Origin: Adiantum capillus-veneris
Lineage: Eukaryota > Streptophyta > Polypodiopsida > Polypodiales > Pteridaceae
DNA length: 64,000 nt
Direction: 5' to 3'
Assembly (NCBI GenBank): GCA_014529385.2
Contig: CM043946.1
Location: 34,120,558-34,184,557, forward strand
In this document: in pieces, positions 30,203 through 42,477 of the stretch
How the letters are laid out: each line of letters starts with the position of its first letter
Numbering within the stretch: position 1 is the first letter of the stretch
Translations under genes and position numbers: made by a program
Notes under the pieces: generated by a model
What the model was told of the DNA's origin: nothing
The model's database searches: none
What the model saw: only the letters and a program-made list of their open reading frames with translations

Positions 30203-31112
30203 TTGGTGCAATAAAGGGAAAAGTAGGACTTGCTTTGGTCGTTTGCATGTTGCATGAAAGACGAAGGGAAAACTTGCATGCCGCTCTTGGATCGTGGGCT
30301 GCTGTCCCAAGCTGGGGAGGAAGGAGAAGCCGAAGTCTGCTGGCTCGTGTGCTGCCGCTCTAAGCCGGGGAGGAAGAACCATCAGTAGGGCCTCTTGAGG
30401 CAAGGGGAGCTGACGGTTGACTTGCTCAAAAATCGGAGCTCTGGATATCTACAAGAGCGTGAGGGCCAACTGTACAAAACACGTCACTGTGACGGGCAAG
30501 GCCGAGAAAAGCACGTGTCAAGGTCTCCCTTTGTCTCTCTTGGCGAGTCTGCAGCACGCGACATTGCCAAGATTTGCTTCATTTTCATACTGCAGTGCCC
30601 TAAGGCCTTTGGCCTTGGGAAAATTCTTTAAGATAGGGTGCATGCCCACCCCGGCATACACCCCATACAAGCAACATACCACCTCTCGGCATACACATTT
30701 TGGCAAGTCTTGCTTCTTGACACACTTGCACGGTTTGGCTAGTTTTCAAAACTTTGCAAGTTATGAAAACTAGAAATTGTGGATCCAAATTTGCTGAATG
30801 TTTGCACGATCGTTCATCAAGTCTCCATTCGGCGACTTGCAACTTTCCGGATTGCATACGATGCAAGCATGTTATTTGGGAAGCTCAAATTTCTCGACAC
30901 CTTCAATTTCATCGGCAATTTGAAGTTCCTAGGTGATTTCAACTCTTCACGAATTCTACCGCGGCTTGGAATTCACCTTCTTTACGACCGCAGGCGGAAT
31001 TAGCAAGGCTAATCACCGGCCTCTGCTACAAGTTTTTGCGTTCGGTATGGCTATGATCTTTTTGTACTCCAAGGTATTGTTTTCTCTTTTGTTCACACAA
31101 CACGTTTTTGCC

Positions 31113-31367
31113 ATGAGTACAAAAATTGATAATCAACATATGTTTGACTTTGAATACTTGGAGTCTGCTCCACCTGTGGATGCCACGTGGCCAAATACTC
31201 TCATGGAGGGTACCCACGTGGCAACATGGACGGATGATGCATACCCAAGCAGTCTATCTCTCTCTCCACAAGAATCTACACCTCCTCCTCAGAGTGTGTT
31301 TGATATTCTAGAGGATGATAGTAACTTGCCGAATGCAAGGGAGTTTGTCACTCAACAGGGTTGGTAA
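31113..31367 (+). CDS. possible E7 gag N-terminal remnant
   Basis: An 84-residue ATG-started frame (MSTKIDNQHMFDFEYLESAP...) is rich in Pro, Ser and acidic residues. It is followed, with stops and frame changes, by Gln/Val/Thr-rich text to about 31640. Its place after a 900-base leader is where gag should lie, but no capsid motif or zinc knuckle is seen. It could instead be captured host sequence. Confidence 0.3.
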   Translation: MSTKIDNQHMFDFEYLESAPPVDATWPNTLMEGTHVATWTDDAYPSSLSLSPQESTPPPQSVFDILEDDSNLPNAREFVTQQGW

Positions 31368-31639
31368 ATTTTTGATGCTCGATTTCACAAGCTAGCTGTA
31401 CGGGTCCAAATATTGGCTATGCAAGAGAAAAATCTTACATGATTAATTTACAATATGCTACCAAAATTAGCTTCTCACTTGACGACAACCCAAGAGGTTG
31501 TCTGCCCAGCAGTTATGACCAAGGAGGTCCAGCACACACAAGAGAAATTGGTTGTAGATACAAATCTGGTTGTGACCAACGTGGTCCGAAAGTAACTATC
31601 ACAATCTGACTTTCAACGGAAAAAAGTCAAAAAATATGC

Positions 31640-34600
31640 TTTTATTGCTTAGGAGCGCATCAAAAAAGTAGTGTCCACATGTACGACAATGTAAGCATGA
31701 TGCATGAGTTCGTGATTCGACATAAACTCTAGTTTTGGTGCAGGGCACATATGTCTTTTGAACATGTTATGCTCATACATTTTCTCATACTTGCATGTGG
31801 ATTTTCCGAGTACTGTACGTTTTCTGAATTGGGTAGTGTATGCTCCAATTTCTTTTTTGGTATAGTAATCCTTGGTAAGACCAGTTACATAATCTCGGCT
31901 TATACGATCAGCCAAAAACATTATGAGATGCATACAAGATCACTACATTAGGGTGTATATGATACACATGTCCCACAATTTTACATTTTGCATTTCCTTC
32001 GGATAGTATTGTTTGTTGTGCACACCCAAATGCTTGACCAATTTCACGGGAAGCAAGGCTTCTAATTGGTGCTACGATTGAATTGGCATCAAGAGCAGTG
32101 GCAACCAAGTTTGGGGCATCTACATTAATCGGGATATCATCTCAGTGCATCCCTACTAGTCTCACCGATGCAAGGCACTTATGGTGTTGACTTTTATGTT
32201 TACAGTTGTCATGTTAGACAAGGGCTTCCAATTTTGTATTATAAGGCATGCTATCCAGGTGGTATAAAGTATGCTTCTGCTCTCACACAGTCACTCTGAC
32301 AAGAACAATACTAGTTATGAGTTGTTTAACATAAATTTCTTTTTGGTTTGCCATATTTAGGGTCTCGTCGTCCCTACACAGTTGAACGGTTCCGCTATGA
32401 TTTTGGTTACCTCTCTCAATGGGAGCGTCATCTAGGTAGTCGCATGCTTATAGGATAAGCTGCAGACTAGGCATAATATGCACACGAGCTTGGGCACCAA
32501 CTATACATGTCATACTGGTTTAAGGAAAGTTCCTCAGCCCGCATGCACTCCTCTCTCTTTCTTTTTTCTCTCAAAGAATAATGAACATGTTTTTGCTTGT
32601 GAGTCTGCCTGCGCCAAGGTTCTCTAACTCTCAGCTGGAACTTGGGCAAGATGCCATCCACGTTAGTCTTCATCGGTTCGTCGATTGAACACTAGCTCCC
32701 AAAGGGCTAGGAGTCACACATGCTGGCTAAGAGTGATTGTTAGATCTCAGGTAAGACCCAACTGTTGGCATTCCTTAGGTGATTGTTCTCCAGCTTGAAC
32801 ATATCTACCCTGTGGACTCCACATCGATGTTAAATGCCAAGCAAGAGTCTTGTCATTAGATATGGTTATTTTGTAAGTACTACATGTTTTTGGTGCGACG
32901 ATTGAGTTGATTTTTTTGGGTGAACTTACACTTGCATAGGCTGAGCTATAACACATCGTATAGATGCAGCAAGCATTTCCGACAGCATGGCTGTCCCTAA
33001 GAGCTAGGGGTTCCGCCTTGTGTGGATCTCCCATTTTCTCTATAGCACTAGGCATGCATATAGGAGCACAGTTTTGTGGTATGACCACATATGTGATTAC
33101 TAAATCACACACTACGTGTTGAAGGTCATTTTTGGACACCTTCACACTTTGTTTTTCAAGAAACACTATCTGCCAAGGGATACTCACACGGTTCTTTCCA
33201 ACCTTTCACCAAGGGGGTTGGTTTTGCAAGCTATATTCAGGGGTTTTGATTTCCACGGCAGCACCAAGGGTTACAGGTTCAATTTCCTTATCTTCATTAA
33301 TCTCTAATTTTAGTGATTTATAGGTCACAAAAATTTTTCTATGGTACGCTTACAGGTTGAAGGTTGTACTTGACTTCAGGGTACATATTGGGTAATTTCC
33401 ACCTCGTGGTAATTACATGTTTTTTGTATTTATTTTCCTTTCCAATTAAGTTTGTTTGCATTATGTAAACGGGCTGTTTGAGCTAAAAGGCTTTCATCTA
33501 GCTTGCTCTTTAGCCAAGTGACAAGGTCATGGACGAGCATAGCATTTTGAGAAATATTGTTATTTTCTCCCTTTCCTGTTCATCAAGATACCGTAATGGG
33601 TTTGAATTTTGTTGAAACAATTATAGACCTACATGGTACGATTCTCTTTGGCACATGTTGTCACATGGGACACAACATGGTCTAGGAACTCAAGGAGTTT
33701 GGTTTAGCCAATGTGGAGCAATGATAATGAGGGTCCCTCTCACTCGTGTCGTGGAGTGTTCTTATTAACCTCCACACACAAGTACAATTTGTGCTTGATC
33801 GATGTCGCTTTCTCTGCCATCATTACTTGAGACATATTCCACATGTGGAGAATATGAGTCTCTGGGATTGACACTGGTGCCTAATTCCTAATGATGTGTC
33901 GCAATCAAGTCCCTACGTGCTGGTCGCATCTGTTTATTCGACCATTTGGAGCACACCATATTAGGAACAATTTTAGTGGCTAGAAATTGTCGGGTACTAC
34001 ATACAGACTTGTTGTGATTACAAGTGCTGTGAAACCACCTTAATAGAGGGTTGTTTCTACATATAGCCAAGTACGCTATGTTCATGAGAATGTCTCATGG
34101 TTGGTACGTAGGTGTGACTAAGTTTTCACATTCTGATGGTCCAACTCTTGTTGCAAGGCTTTTTCGTGCGTGCTGTGGAAAGTCTCGTCATGGAATTGCT
34201 GTTCGGATTTGTTTTTGTTACATGCATGCACGCTAGGTGTTATGGGCCCTAGTGTTTAACACAAATTTGTTTGGAGTGGCATGCCAATTCATGGACTTTC
34301 TTGTTTCTGCAATTTTTTGCACTTCAAGTGCAACTTTTCAAGCAGATTTATGAGTTTACACCCTACCGTACAAGGTAACGGCTCAGGATGGGTGTCTGTG
34401 GGTGGTTGGATGGTCTATACTCTATGAGCTTACTCCACTCCAACCCGCTTTAAACCTAGTTGGTTGCCTCCACTCCATATCGAGTACATGGCTGGATACT
34501 TAGTTAGTCGTGGAAGACAGTCTGTAAGTGGTTGGGGCAAGTACCTCACTCTTATTGCTGCTATTTGTCCCGCATTGGATGGGCAAATTACAAAGTATTT

Positions 34601-35010
34601 TTCTAGTGCTAAAGGATTTGCTAAGAGAATACGTTAGCACAACGCATTTTGAATGGACGATTCTCTCCCTATTCTAGAATTTTCTTAGGTTTTCAATTTT
34701 GAACACCTGTTATAGTGGGGTTGGATACCAATTTAATAGTTTCATAAGTCAAGGACTTAGTAGGTGTGTTGACAAAGACTATTGGCGTGTAACATTCATT
34801 AGGGGTGAACATGTAGTTCCATGTGTTCCAAAATGTTCAGCAGTCTGACATGAGGAAACTCCCTATTTTGTCCCTTAGTAGCTATGAGATTTTCAAGATA
34901 CTCACGTGAGTTGGAAATCTGGCTCACAACTTCATGGAAAGTTGCGCCAAGGTTTTCTTTGCATTTTTCCATTATCTTTCGGAAAGTCTAAAAACTGGTT
35001 ACATCTTTAG
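31640..35010. repeat. unidentified dispersed sequence, inner copy within E7
   Basis: The best-supported part is 33840-34625, which matches, in reverse, the outer copy segments 24040-24737, 29958-30049 and 55453-55505. A weaker match joins 32150-32270 to 57075-57220 reversed (GTCAT....CAAGGGCTT). On the plus strand there are exon-like frames: LVSRGRQSVSGWGKYLTLIA (34500-34635), GLPILYYKACYPGGIKYA (32220-32270), VSQGL..CVDKDYWRVTFIRGE (34740-34815). Intron-like acceptors occur (for example TTTTGGTGCAG near 31744). I do not recognise the product. Confidence 0.6.
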
Positions 35011-35469
35011 CATTAGGAAGAGAATGGGGTCTAGGAGGGCCTCTTTATTTGGCACTTTAAGGAAGTCAAGCCTTTAGTTTTAAGAAAGAAATCAGAGGAC
35101 AGCTTTTGAATTCAAACAGGCAAAATGGCTAGTTTATTTGAATCTTTCCCCCCAAAATGGAATTTAATTTCTAGCGGGTAAAAGCATATCATATAGCATA
35201 TCTATGGAAAGAGGTTGACACGTAGATTGAAGATCTATGATCTTTGCTCAAATTGGAGATCATATGTGGGAGTTATGAAAGGCCAAAAACCATAAAATTG
35301 TCCACCTCCTTTTTGGGGGGGAAAGTGCATCCTTTGACCACTCTTACACATCTCTTACACACCCACCATTCTTGCACACATGGCATACACCTTTTGTCAC
35401 AATGTTAATCACCTCCATAATCTCATGGAAAATAAAGAGGCCCTCCTACACCCCATCCTCTTCCTAATG
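35011..35469 (+). mobile_element. TIR element copy C
   Basis: 459 bases, the best-preserved copy: CATTAGGAAGAGAATGGGGT at the left and ACCCCATCCTCTTCCTAATG at the right, with about 45 bases of inverted end. The interior lacks coding potential and matches copy A reversed and the outer parts of copy B. Flanks ACATCTTTAG and ACACCTTTTAG are similar and might be an imperfect long target duplication. Confidence 0.88.
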
Positions 35470-35694
35470 GACACCTTTTAGTTGTGGTTACTCCTTTAAA
35501 GTACTCAAATGAGTTATAAATTGAGTTACCATTTAGATACAAGTGGTTGCAAAAGAACAACAATGTTGCAAATCAAGATGTTTCTCTTGGTTTCATTGAA
35601 CCTCCTCGCTCCACCAAGTATCAGTCATTAGGAAAATTGGCCCACGTAAGGGATGCCAATAAGGAAAACATCAGTGTTCTTACAAAGATACTAT
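35470..35694 (+). other. E7 interior left of E2
   Basis: Short open stretch (LGFIEPPRSTKYQSLGKLAH..) continuing E7. After the E2 insertion, E7 resumes at 55265. No domain recognised. Confidence 0.4.
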
Positions 35695-37769
35695 TGAGGG
35701 CGAGCTTTTTGAAATGGGGCCTCTAAACCCAAACCAATGGGCCTACCCTCACAAAATGTTCGTAAAGAGGTACGCACCCTACTTGGGGCACCACCTTCTT
35801 TTGGGAGTGGAGAAGGAAACCAATCAAAATAACACTTGCACTCACCCACTCAAGCAACACACTTTGAAAACCCCCTTACTCTATATACACTTTGGACACT
35901 TGAACACCATCAACGATTATGCAACCCAATGCCGTGCATCAAATGAAATATGCAATTTGTGGAATAGCATTCACCTTCTCCCCATAAGAATACCCATAAT
36001 ACATCCAAACTCCTCCTCTCTCAAGCACTCATCAAAAAATCATGCGCACAAGACTTGCCTCTCAAACACACAAGAGAATCACTTACATCAAACTAACACA
36101 CTTTGCATAGAGAGCTCATCTCCATCTATGCAATGCCGTGACACAAATAAAATCACCATGAGAGGTAGCCACATGCATATGTAATGAAGCAAAAGAGAGT
36201 TGGAGTGATAAATTTCTTTAGACCAATTGAATAAGTGTGGAGAAAAAAACCAATGGTAAATTGAGAATAGAACACTTACTTGATTTCTCGCACACCTTTT
36301 AAGGGGAGGACAGACGCTGGCTAACCATCACGAATTGCGACACTTGAAAGTTTTGAAGATGATTTAATGATCATTAACATAACCATGAGAGAGATCATGA
36401 TGTATTTACAAGTTATTGAGGTGCTACAAATGATTTATTGGGTTGATGGAGTAAGAGATTGTAGAATAGAAAGAGTGGAGGATAGAGTTGCACTTCCTCC
36501 AAAAAGGAGGGTTAGGAAGGAGGATGTGAAAGAGGGAGAGTTGGGGTTTTCTCTACTATTGATCGAGAAAAAACATGAAGTTGAAAATATAGGTGTGTGT
36601 CCTTGAGTCTCTCCAAGGGGGGCTATTTATAGTTGTGTAGGAGTGGGATTATGCTACACTTAATTAGGGTGAGTGATTAGCCCTAATTAAGTGTCCTTTG
36701 ACCACTCATTGAATATTGGACATAAAAGGGACTATTTATTCACCAAAAATATCATTTTAGACCGTGAAGGCTCCATAGGGGTGCATAATGTAGGAGGGCC
36801 CCACCATGAGGCCCTACGGGTGGCTCCTGCGGAGTATCTCAACTTGTCTGTCTTGGCATTTAGAAAGCATCTTTAGGTTGGTCCCATCACATGCAAGTGA
36901 CCTTGAACACTCATTGCTCTTCTAGAAGATGAGTAGGGGAAAAATAAAATCTCACCCTCTTGATTTACTTGATTTACAGTTCCCTTTTGCTGCGAATCTG
37001 ACAGATTTACACTATTTTGACCATAACGTTTTACCTGTAGCTCGGAATGACATGCTTCAAAAGGAAAATTTAACCTTCTCAACATGTTTGATATGAATTT
37101 GGACTATTCTTCACGCCCATGCACCAAGGAATTCGGTTTGGAAGGTCCACACTAGGCTATGGAACCTTTTGCTTCCAAGTCTTCTTGTATGGGCCCTTTG
37201 CTTGTATGCATCCAAGGGGAATCATGATTTTTCAAAAAGGTATGATGCTTAAACAAATAGAGGAGGACCCAATATTATTTTCTTGTGAAAAGAATATACA
37301 ATTTGAGTCTTTTTGAAAGGAGAAAAACTATATGTATATTCTTAAGAGATATTGGGCCACCTATGTAGGGGGCATAGAAGACTTGTAGAGATGGACCATA
37401 ATCTTTGGTAAAGACAAGTGCAGAGTTGATTTTCCATGGTAATTTATCTATATGGGATGGAAGATGGATATATTATTTTTTTACTACTAATTCACAAGAG
37501 GTAAGAAAGTTTGGGGGTAGATAGTTGGTTATTGTATGCTTACTTTTATTTACAAAGCAAAAAAGAAAATGGTGGTAATATAAATATATGACTAAGGTGA
37601 CATTTTTGGGAAGAGTACAATGTATGTGTCGCCACAGAGGTTAAACGAAGAGGGGGAATTTACTCTAGATAACTTAATAGCATAGAAAAATATATACACA
37701 TATGAGGAAGAGGACGTTGAGTAGGCTAAAAAATGTTGCCAAAAGATGGTTACCATTTTATGCCACTCA
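35695..37769 (-). repeat. E2 3' LTR
   Basis: On the minus strand it begins TGAGTGGCATAA at 37769 and ends CTCGCCCTCA at 35695. It pairs with 53186-55260. A 156-codon frame on the plus strand (35714-36184) is antisense to the element and is not called as a gene. Confidence 0.93.
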
Positions 37770-37812
37770 TATTAACCCTCCCCCAAGCCTAGAGATATTC
37801 ATATCTTTAGGA
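37770..37812 (-). promoter_or_regulatory. E2 pre-PPT hairpin and polypurine tract
   Basis: CCTAGAGATAT (37788-37798) and ATATCTTTAGG (37801-37811) form an 11-pair stem with one mismatch. On the minus strand it is followed by the purine run CTTGGGGGAGGGTTAATA and then the LTR TG. It occupies the same place as in E1 and E3, with unrelated inner stem bases. Confidence 0.7.
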
Positions 37813-37940
37813 GGACGGTGTTGCTTCTTTTTCTTCTTTTTTTTTCTCTTTTTTTGGTCATTTTTTCTTTTCCACTTTTTTTTTTCAATAGGAGGAGTGT
37901 CATGCACTCTTTTACTCCATTAGACCTGCTTTGCATTACC

Positions 37941-40900
37941 TCAATCCCATAAATCGGAGATGGGAGGGTTGCCTTGGGTATGGTCAGATTCCCAGGCTGG
38001 TTCTTCTTTGCACATCAAAGCTTTAAAAATAGGTGGAGCATTTACCAAGCCGAAGGGAGCCATGCCAATTTGGAGCTTAGACGATGTAGGCAGATGACTT
38101 CCTATCAACGGATTGATACGTTGAAAGTAGGGCTTTAATCTCCATCCATTGACTCTGGTCTTGTGGAGTTTTCCTGATAAATCTGCTGATCTGTAACTAC
38201 CATTCCCAAACTTTGTTTTTATCATGAAAGGTCCCTCCCATCTTTGCAAAAACTTTTTGTCAAGTCGAGTATCAAGTCGGTTATCATAGCGAAGAACCAA
38301 CATACCTTCCTTCAATCCTTTCCCCTTGAGCTTCTTGTTGATTTTGTCTCTTTGGCTTGTCGCTTTGGTGATGTAGTGATCAATGGACTCTTCTCTATCT
38401 AGCTCAAGTCATTGGAGATCTAAGATCCTTTCATGTAGAACCTCTTTTGGTTTTTTTTCCACTCTTGCAAGAACACGCAAGCTTGAGAGCTCTACCTCAA
38501 TGGGGAGAAGTGCCTCCTGTCCATAAACTAGATGAAAAGGGGTGAATTGGGTAGATACCTTGAAAGATGTCCTATACGCCCAAAGAGCAGCCGTAAATGG
38601 CGATCCCAATCATTAGGCCGATCCACAACTTGCTTAGAAATGATCTTACATATCATTCCATTCACTTTTTCCACCAATCCATTGCATTGAGGATAGTAGG
38701 GTGTGGAATGCAGGTGTTTCACTTTTAACCTCCTCAAGAGATCATTCAGAAGGTCAGCCCTAAAACCCGGGACTTGATCTGATAAGATTTCTAGGGGTGT
38801 TCCAAACCTACTACAAATATGGTAAAAAATAAACTTTGATACCTCTTCAACTATGATTCGGGTTGTGCTTGTTGCTTCCGCCCATCGTGTCATGTAGTCA
38901 ACACCCATGATAATGAAAACCTTCCATGTAGAAGTACGAGGTAGGGGACCTATTGCATCCACACCCCACTTTTCAAAAGGGCCGTAAGATATTATTGGGA
39001 CTCCAGGCTCATATGTTAGTCGTCTATCCCCAGCAATTTGGCATGGCTTACATGCCTTATATCAATATTGGACATCACGATGTAAGCTCCGCCAAATAAA
39101 CCCTGCTTGTAAAATCTTCCTACTTGTAATATCTTGCGAAAAGTGACCACCACAGACATCATCATGACATGAAAGAAGAATTTTCTCTATCTCTTGCACA
39201 CCTGGTACTCTCCTCAAGATCAAATCTTTCCCTTTGTGATATAAATCATCCCCGATCAACTGGTAAGGTGTGGCCTTCTTAACTAGTCTATGTCTTTGCA
39301 CCTTGTCTAAGTGTTTGGGACACTCACCTGCTTGTAGAAAGAAGATAATGTCTTTTAGCTCCTCTTGACCTTGATATTTGGGTTCATATAGTTTCACACC
39401 TTCTACTGCCATTTGAAGCTTTTCATTTGCGAGTAAGTCTGCTTCCTTGTTATGAGTTCTTACAATGTGTTGTACCTATGTTGCTTTAAAACCCTTTATC
39501 AAAGCTCTTACACTACTAAGCCACTCAAACAATGTACGATTCTTGCACCTCCAAGTCCCTTGGATTTGCCTGACCACTAGCAAAGAATCACCTTTTATAA
39601 TAAGTCTTTCTATGCCTAATTCTTTGCATTCTTCTAACCCAAGGGTTAGAGCATCATACTCAGCCTCATTGTTAGAGTGAACGTTGGGTAGAGTGATACC
39701 TTTTCTAACCATTACCTCCTTTTGTGGGTTCAAAATGATGATCCCCCCTGCTGCTTTGTCTTGTTGGCGTTGATAAGATCTGTCAAAGCATAAAGTATGG
39801 GCATTATCAATCTCCTTCACTTTGAACTGTTTTGAGCCTTCCTCTCTTTGTAGTCGTGATCCTTTCCTTTCTCTCACTTTGTAGGTGAGAATGTCTGCAA
39901 GTCCTGCTCTTGTGCTATCTTCTACAAGGAAAGTGTATTTAAATTCTTGGAGTTCAAGCACCCACTTTTCTATTCTAGATGAGAGGCTCATGTGTTGTAC
40001 TACATATGGTAGATTGTGCTCTAAGGTGAGAAAAAAAAATGGCACGGGGAGAAGATATGATCGAAACTTCCTTACCGCAAACAAGATTGCAAAGACCACT
40101 TTCTCCATTTCAGTGTATCCCTTCTTGGCCGGAGTCATCACCTTGCTTGCAAAATAGATCACCCTCATGTATGATGTTTTAGGATCTTTTTGCATCAAAA
40201 CAACACCAATTGCTTCGAAACCTACACTTGGAGTGACATAGTAGGTCTCCTTTGGATCTGGTGGTATTAGGATTGGGAGAGAGCTAAGAATGCCCTTCAC
40301 TTCCTCAAAACATTTTGCATGTTCCCTCCCCCATTCAAATGTAGATTGGCTTTCCAACCTATGCAAAGGGGCGATGGCTTCTGCTAGGAGATGGATGAAG
40401 CGAGACATGTACCTCACTTTGTGGTTGAAGGTCATTAGCTCCTTAGTTGTTGTTGGTGGAGATAATGACAAAAGGGCCTCTACTTTAGAGGGATCCACTT
40501 GAATTCCTTGTGAAGAAACCACATGGCCTAGCAAAACCACCTGAGATTCACCGATATGACACTTCTCTGGGTTGAGTTGTCCCCCAAATTGATGGAGCCT
40601 CTTAAGCCCCTCTTCAACCTTTTGGCAGTGAAGTGATCTACAACTATAAATACAGAAATCATCCATAAAGACTCTTATAGATTTTCCAAAGAATGGCTGG
40701 AATACAAATATTGTGAATCTCATGAAGGTGCTAGGAGCATTGGTGAGCCCAAAAGGCATTACTCTGAATGAAAAACATCCCCAAGGTGTGATGAAGGTGG
40801 TTTTTGGTTGGTCCTCTTCTGCTATTCTAATTTGAAAATATCCTGAATACCCATCACACACAGTGTAGCATTCGTGACCTTCTACTTCATTCAAAATTTC

Positions 40901-42475
40901 ATCTTGGAAAGGGAGAGGGAAGTGGTCCCTCTTTGTCGCAGCGTTGAGGGGTTTGTAATCCACGCAGACCCTCCACTTACCATTCTTCTTGGGAGTGACT
41001 ACAATAGGTGATACCCATTCGGAGTTGGATACTGGATAGATGAATCCAGCCTTCAAGAGTCGATTCACTTCTTGTAGGAGAGCCTTTTGTTGCACAGATC
41101 CTAGTCGCCTTAACTTTTGAGCCACGGGTTTGGTCCCTGGTTTCAATTCAATTCGATGCTCTATTACATCTACACCTCTTATTTGTGAGTAGTCAGTGAT
41201 AAACAAATTGGGATACCTCCTTAACATATTGATGTAGGACCTCTTCTCCTCACAAGTAAGATCTTTTGCAAGCATCTTCTCAAATCCTTCTTCAAGGTGG
41301 TGGTATCTTTCATCCCCTCGTGTGTGATTGTCTGTTGGATTTTCTTCTACAGAAACATCTTGGATGTTGGCGTTGAATACAATTCCCATTACCTCCAAAG
41401 AAGACTCCTCTTCACTGGTTGATGCACTGGTTGATGCTTCCTCATCACTTGAGTAAGGACTCTCCTCCTCGTTCTCTTCATCTGCCGTGGTTTCATAGTT
41501 GATATCTAGTTGCTTTCCTTCTCGCCAATCATACACCACCGGTTGACCCTTCTTAAGAATCAAACGACCACTTCCCCATTTTTGATCTACATTCACAGCA
41601 ATGAGCCATGGCCTCCCTAGGATGATGGGATAGCTCTCCCCCTTAGCTGACATGACATACATATCCACTCGTGCATCTATGTTACATACAGAGACTTTTA
41701 CATTTTCAATGATCCCCAAACACTTCACACTTGAGTTGTTGGCTAGCCTAGCTTGACAATTAGAGGACTTTGTTATTTCAAGCCCTAACCTGTTCATTGA
41801 TTTTTCCATGATCACACACATTTGAGATCCACCATCAACATATACATTAGACACCTTTTTACCCCTTATGTAAGCATCCACAATGGGTTCCACATCTTTT
41901 TGTAGCTTTGAGGCCACAACCTTAATGGGAAGATTGGCTTTCTTTTTTGGAATTCTTGTACTTACCAACTTTGGCCATTGCCTTCTTACTTTGGCTGATA
42001 GGTGTAGAAGTTGAGGCCATGAAATGTTTGGCTTTTGGGTTTGTAAATCCTCCAGGATGTTGTAGGGCTCTAGATCCTTTCCCAATGGGAAGTCGTTGAA
42101 ACCAATTTCCCTTCGCCTTGATCTTTTCTTCCTGCTACTTTTAGCTTCTTCCATCTTTGACTTCTTCTTCTTGTCCCTTCTGGCTGAATTTGTTCCTTCA
42201 CTTCTCATGTCTTCATCCTTATCATGTGCTCTTGTACGTTTTTCTACCGGCATAACATCAAAGTTTAGAGTATGCTCATGTATTACCTCTTCTAGCTTGA
42301 TGATGTTGACTCCTCTTTCTTCCTCCTCATGTGGGACGGGAGGTATATTTGCTGGTGGTGGTGGTCGACGAAGGATTTGTGGGCCCTGAGCTAGCTCTTG
42401 CTGCACATTGAGAGGAGCCGGTCTGGGGGGATATATGTCTCCCGGAAGTCTCCTTGGATGTGGACAATTGTACAT
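37941..42475 (-). pseudogene. E2 NC(part)-PR-RT-RH-aRH-IN, decayed
   Basis: The frame runs from the second half of the zinc knuckle (MYNCPHPRR) at 42475 through protease (YVDGGSQMC, DGG in place of DSG), reverse transcriptase (FMDDFCIYS) and a degenerate first RNase H (TPSVGFEAIG) into the second RNase H (FDRSYQ, SNNEAEY, KGDSLL). A TAG at 39478-39476 stops it there. In-phase text resumes; TGA at 39061-39059 destroys the integrase finger (expected Trp-Cys). A one-base loss near 38605 shifts the frame, and TGA at 38411-38409 follows. The end (38315-37941) has RWEGPF and no chromodomain. Confidence 0.93.
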
Positions 42476-42477
42476 AC

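Noticed and set aside
24375-34254. CACTAGGGCCCATAACACC (24375) and its reverse complement ending TAGTG (34254) look like CACTA-transposon termini.
   Set aside because: Homology between the two places extends well outside the supposed ends, the flanks do not form a direct repeat, and the two sites lie on opposite sides of the E7 LTR. They are parts of two inverted copies of one larger sequence.
35714-36184. A 156-codon plus-strand frame present in both E2 LTRs (also 53109-53675).
   Set aside because: It is antisense to the element; presence in both LTRs follows from LTR identity and is not independent conservation.
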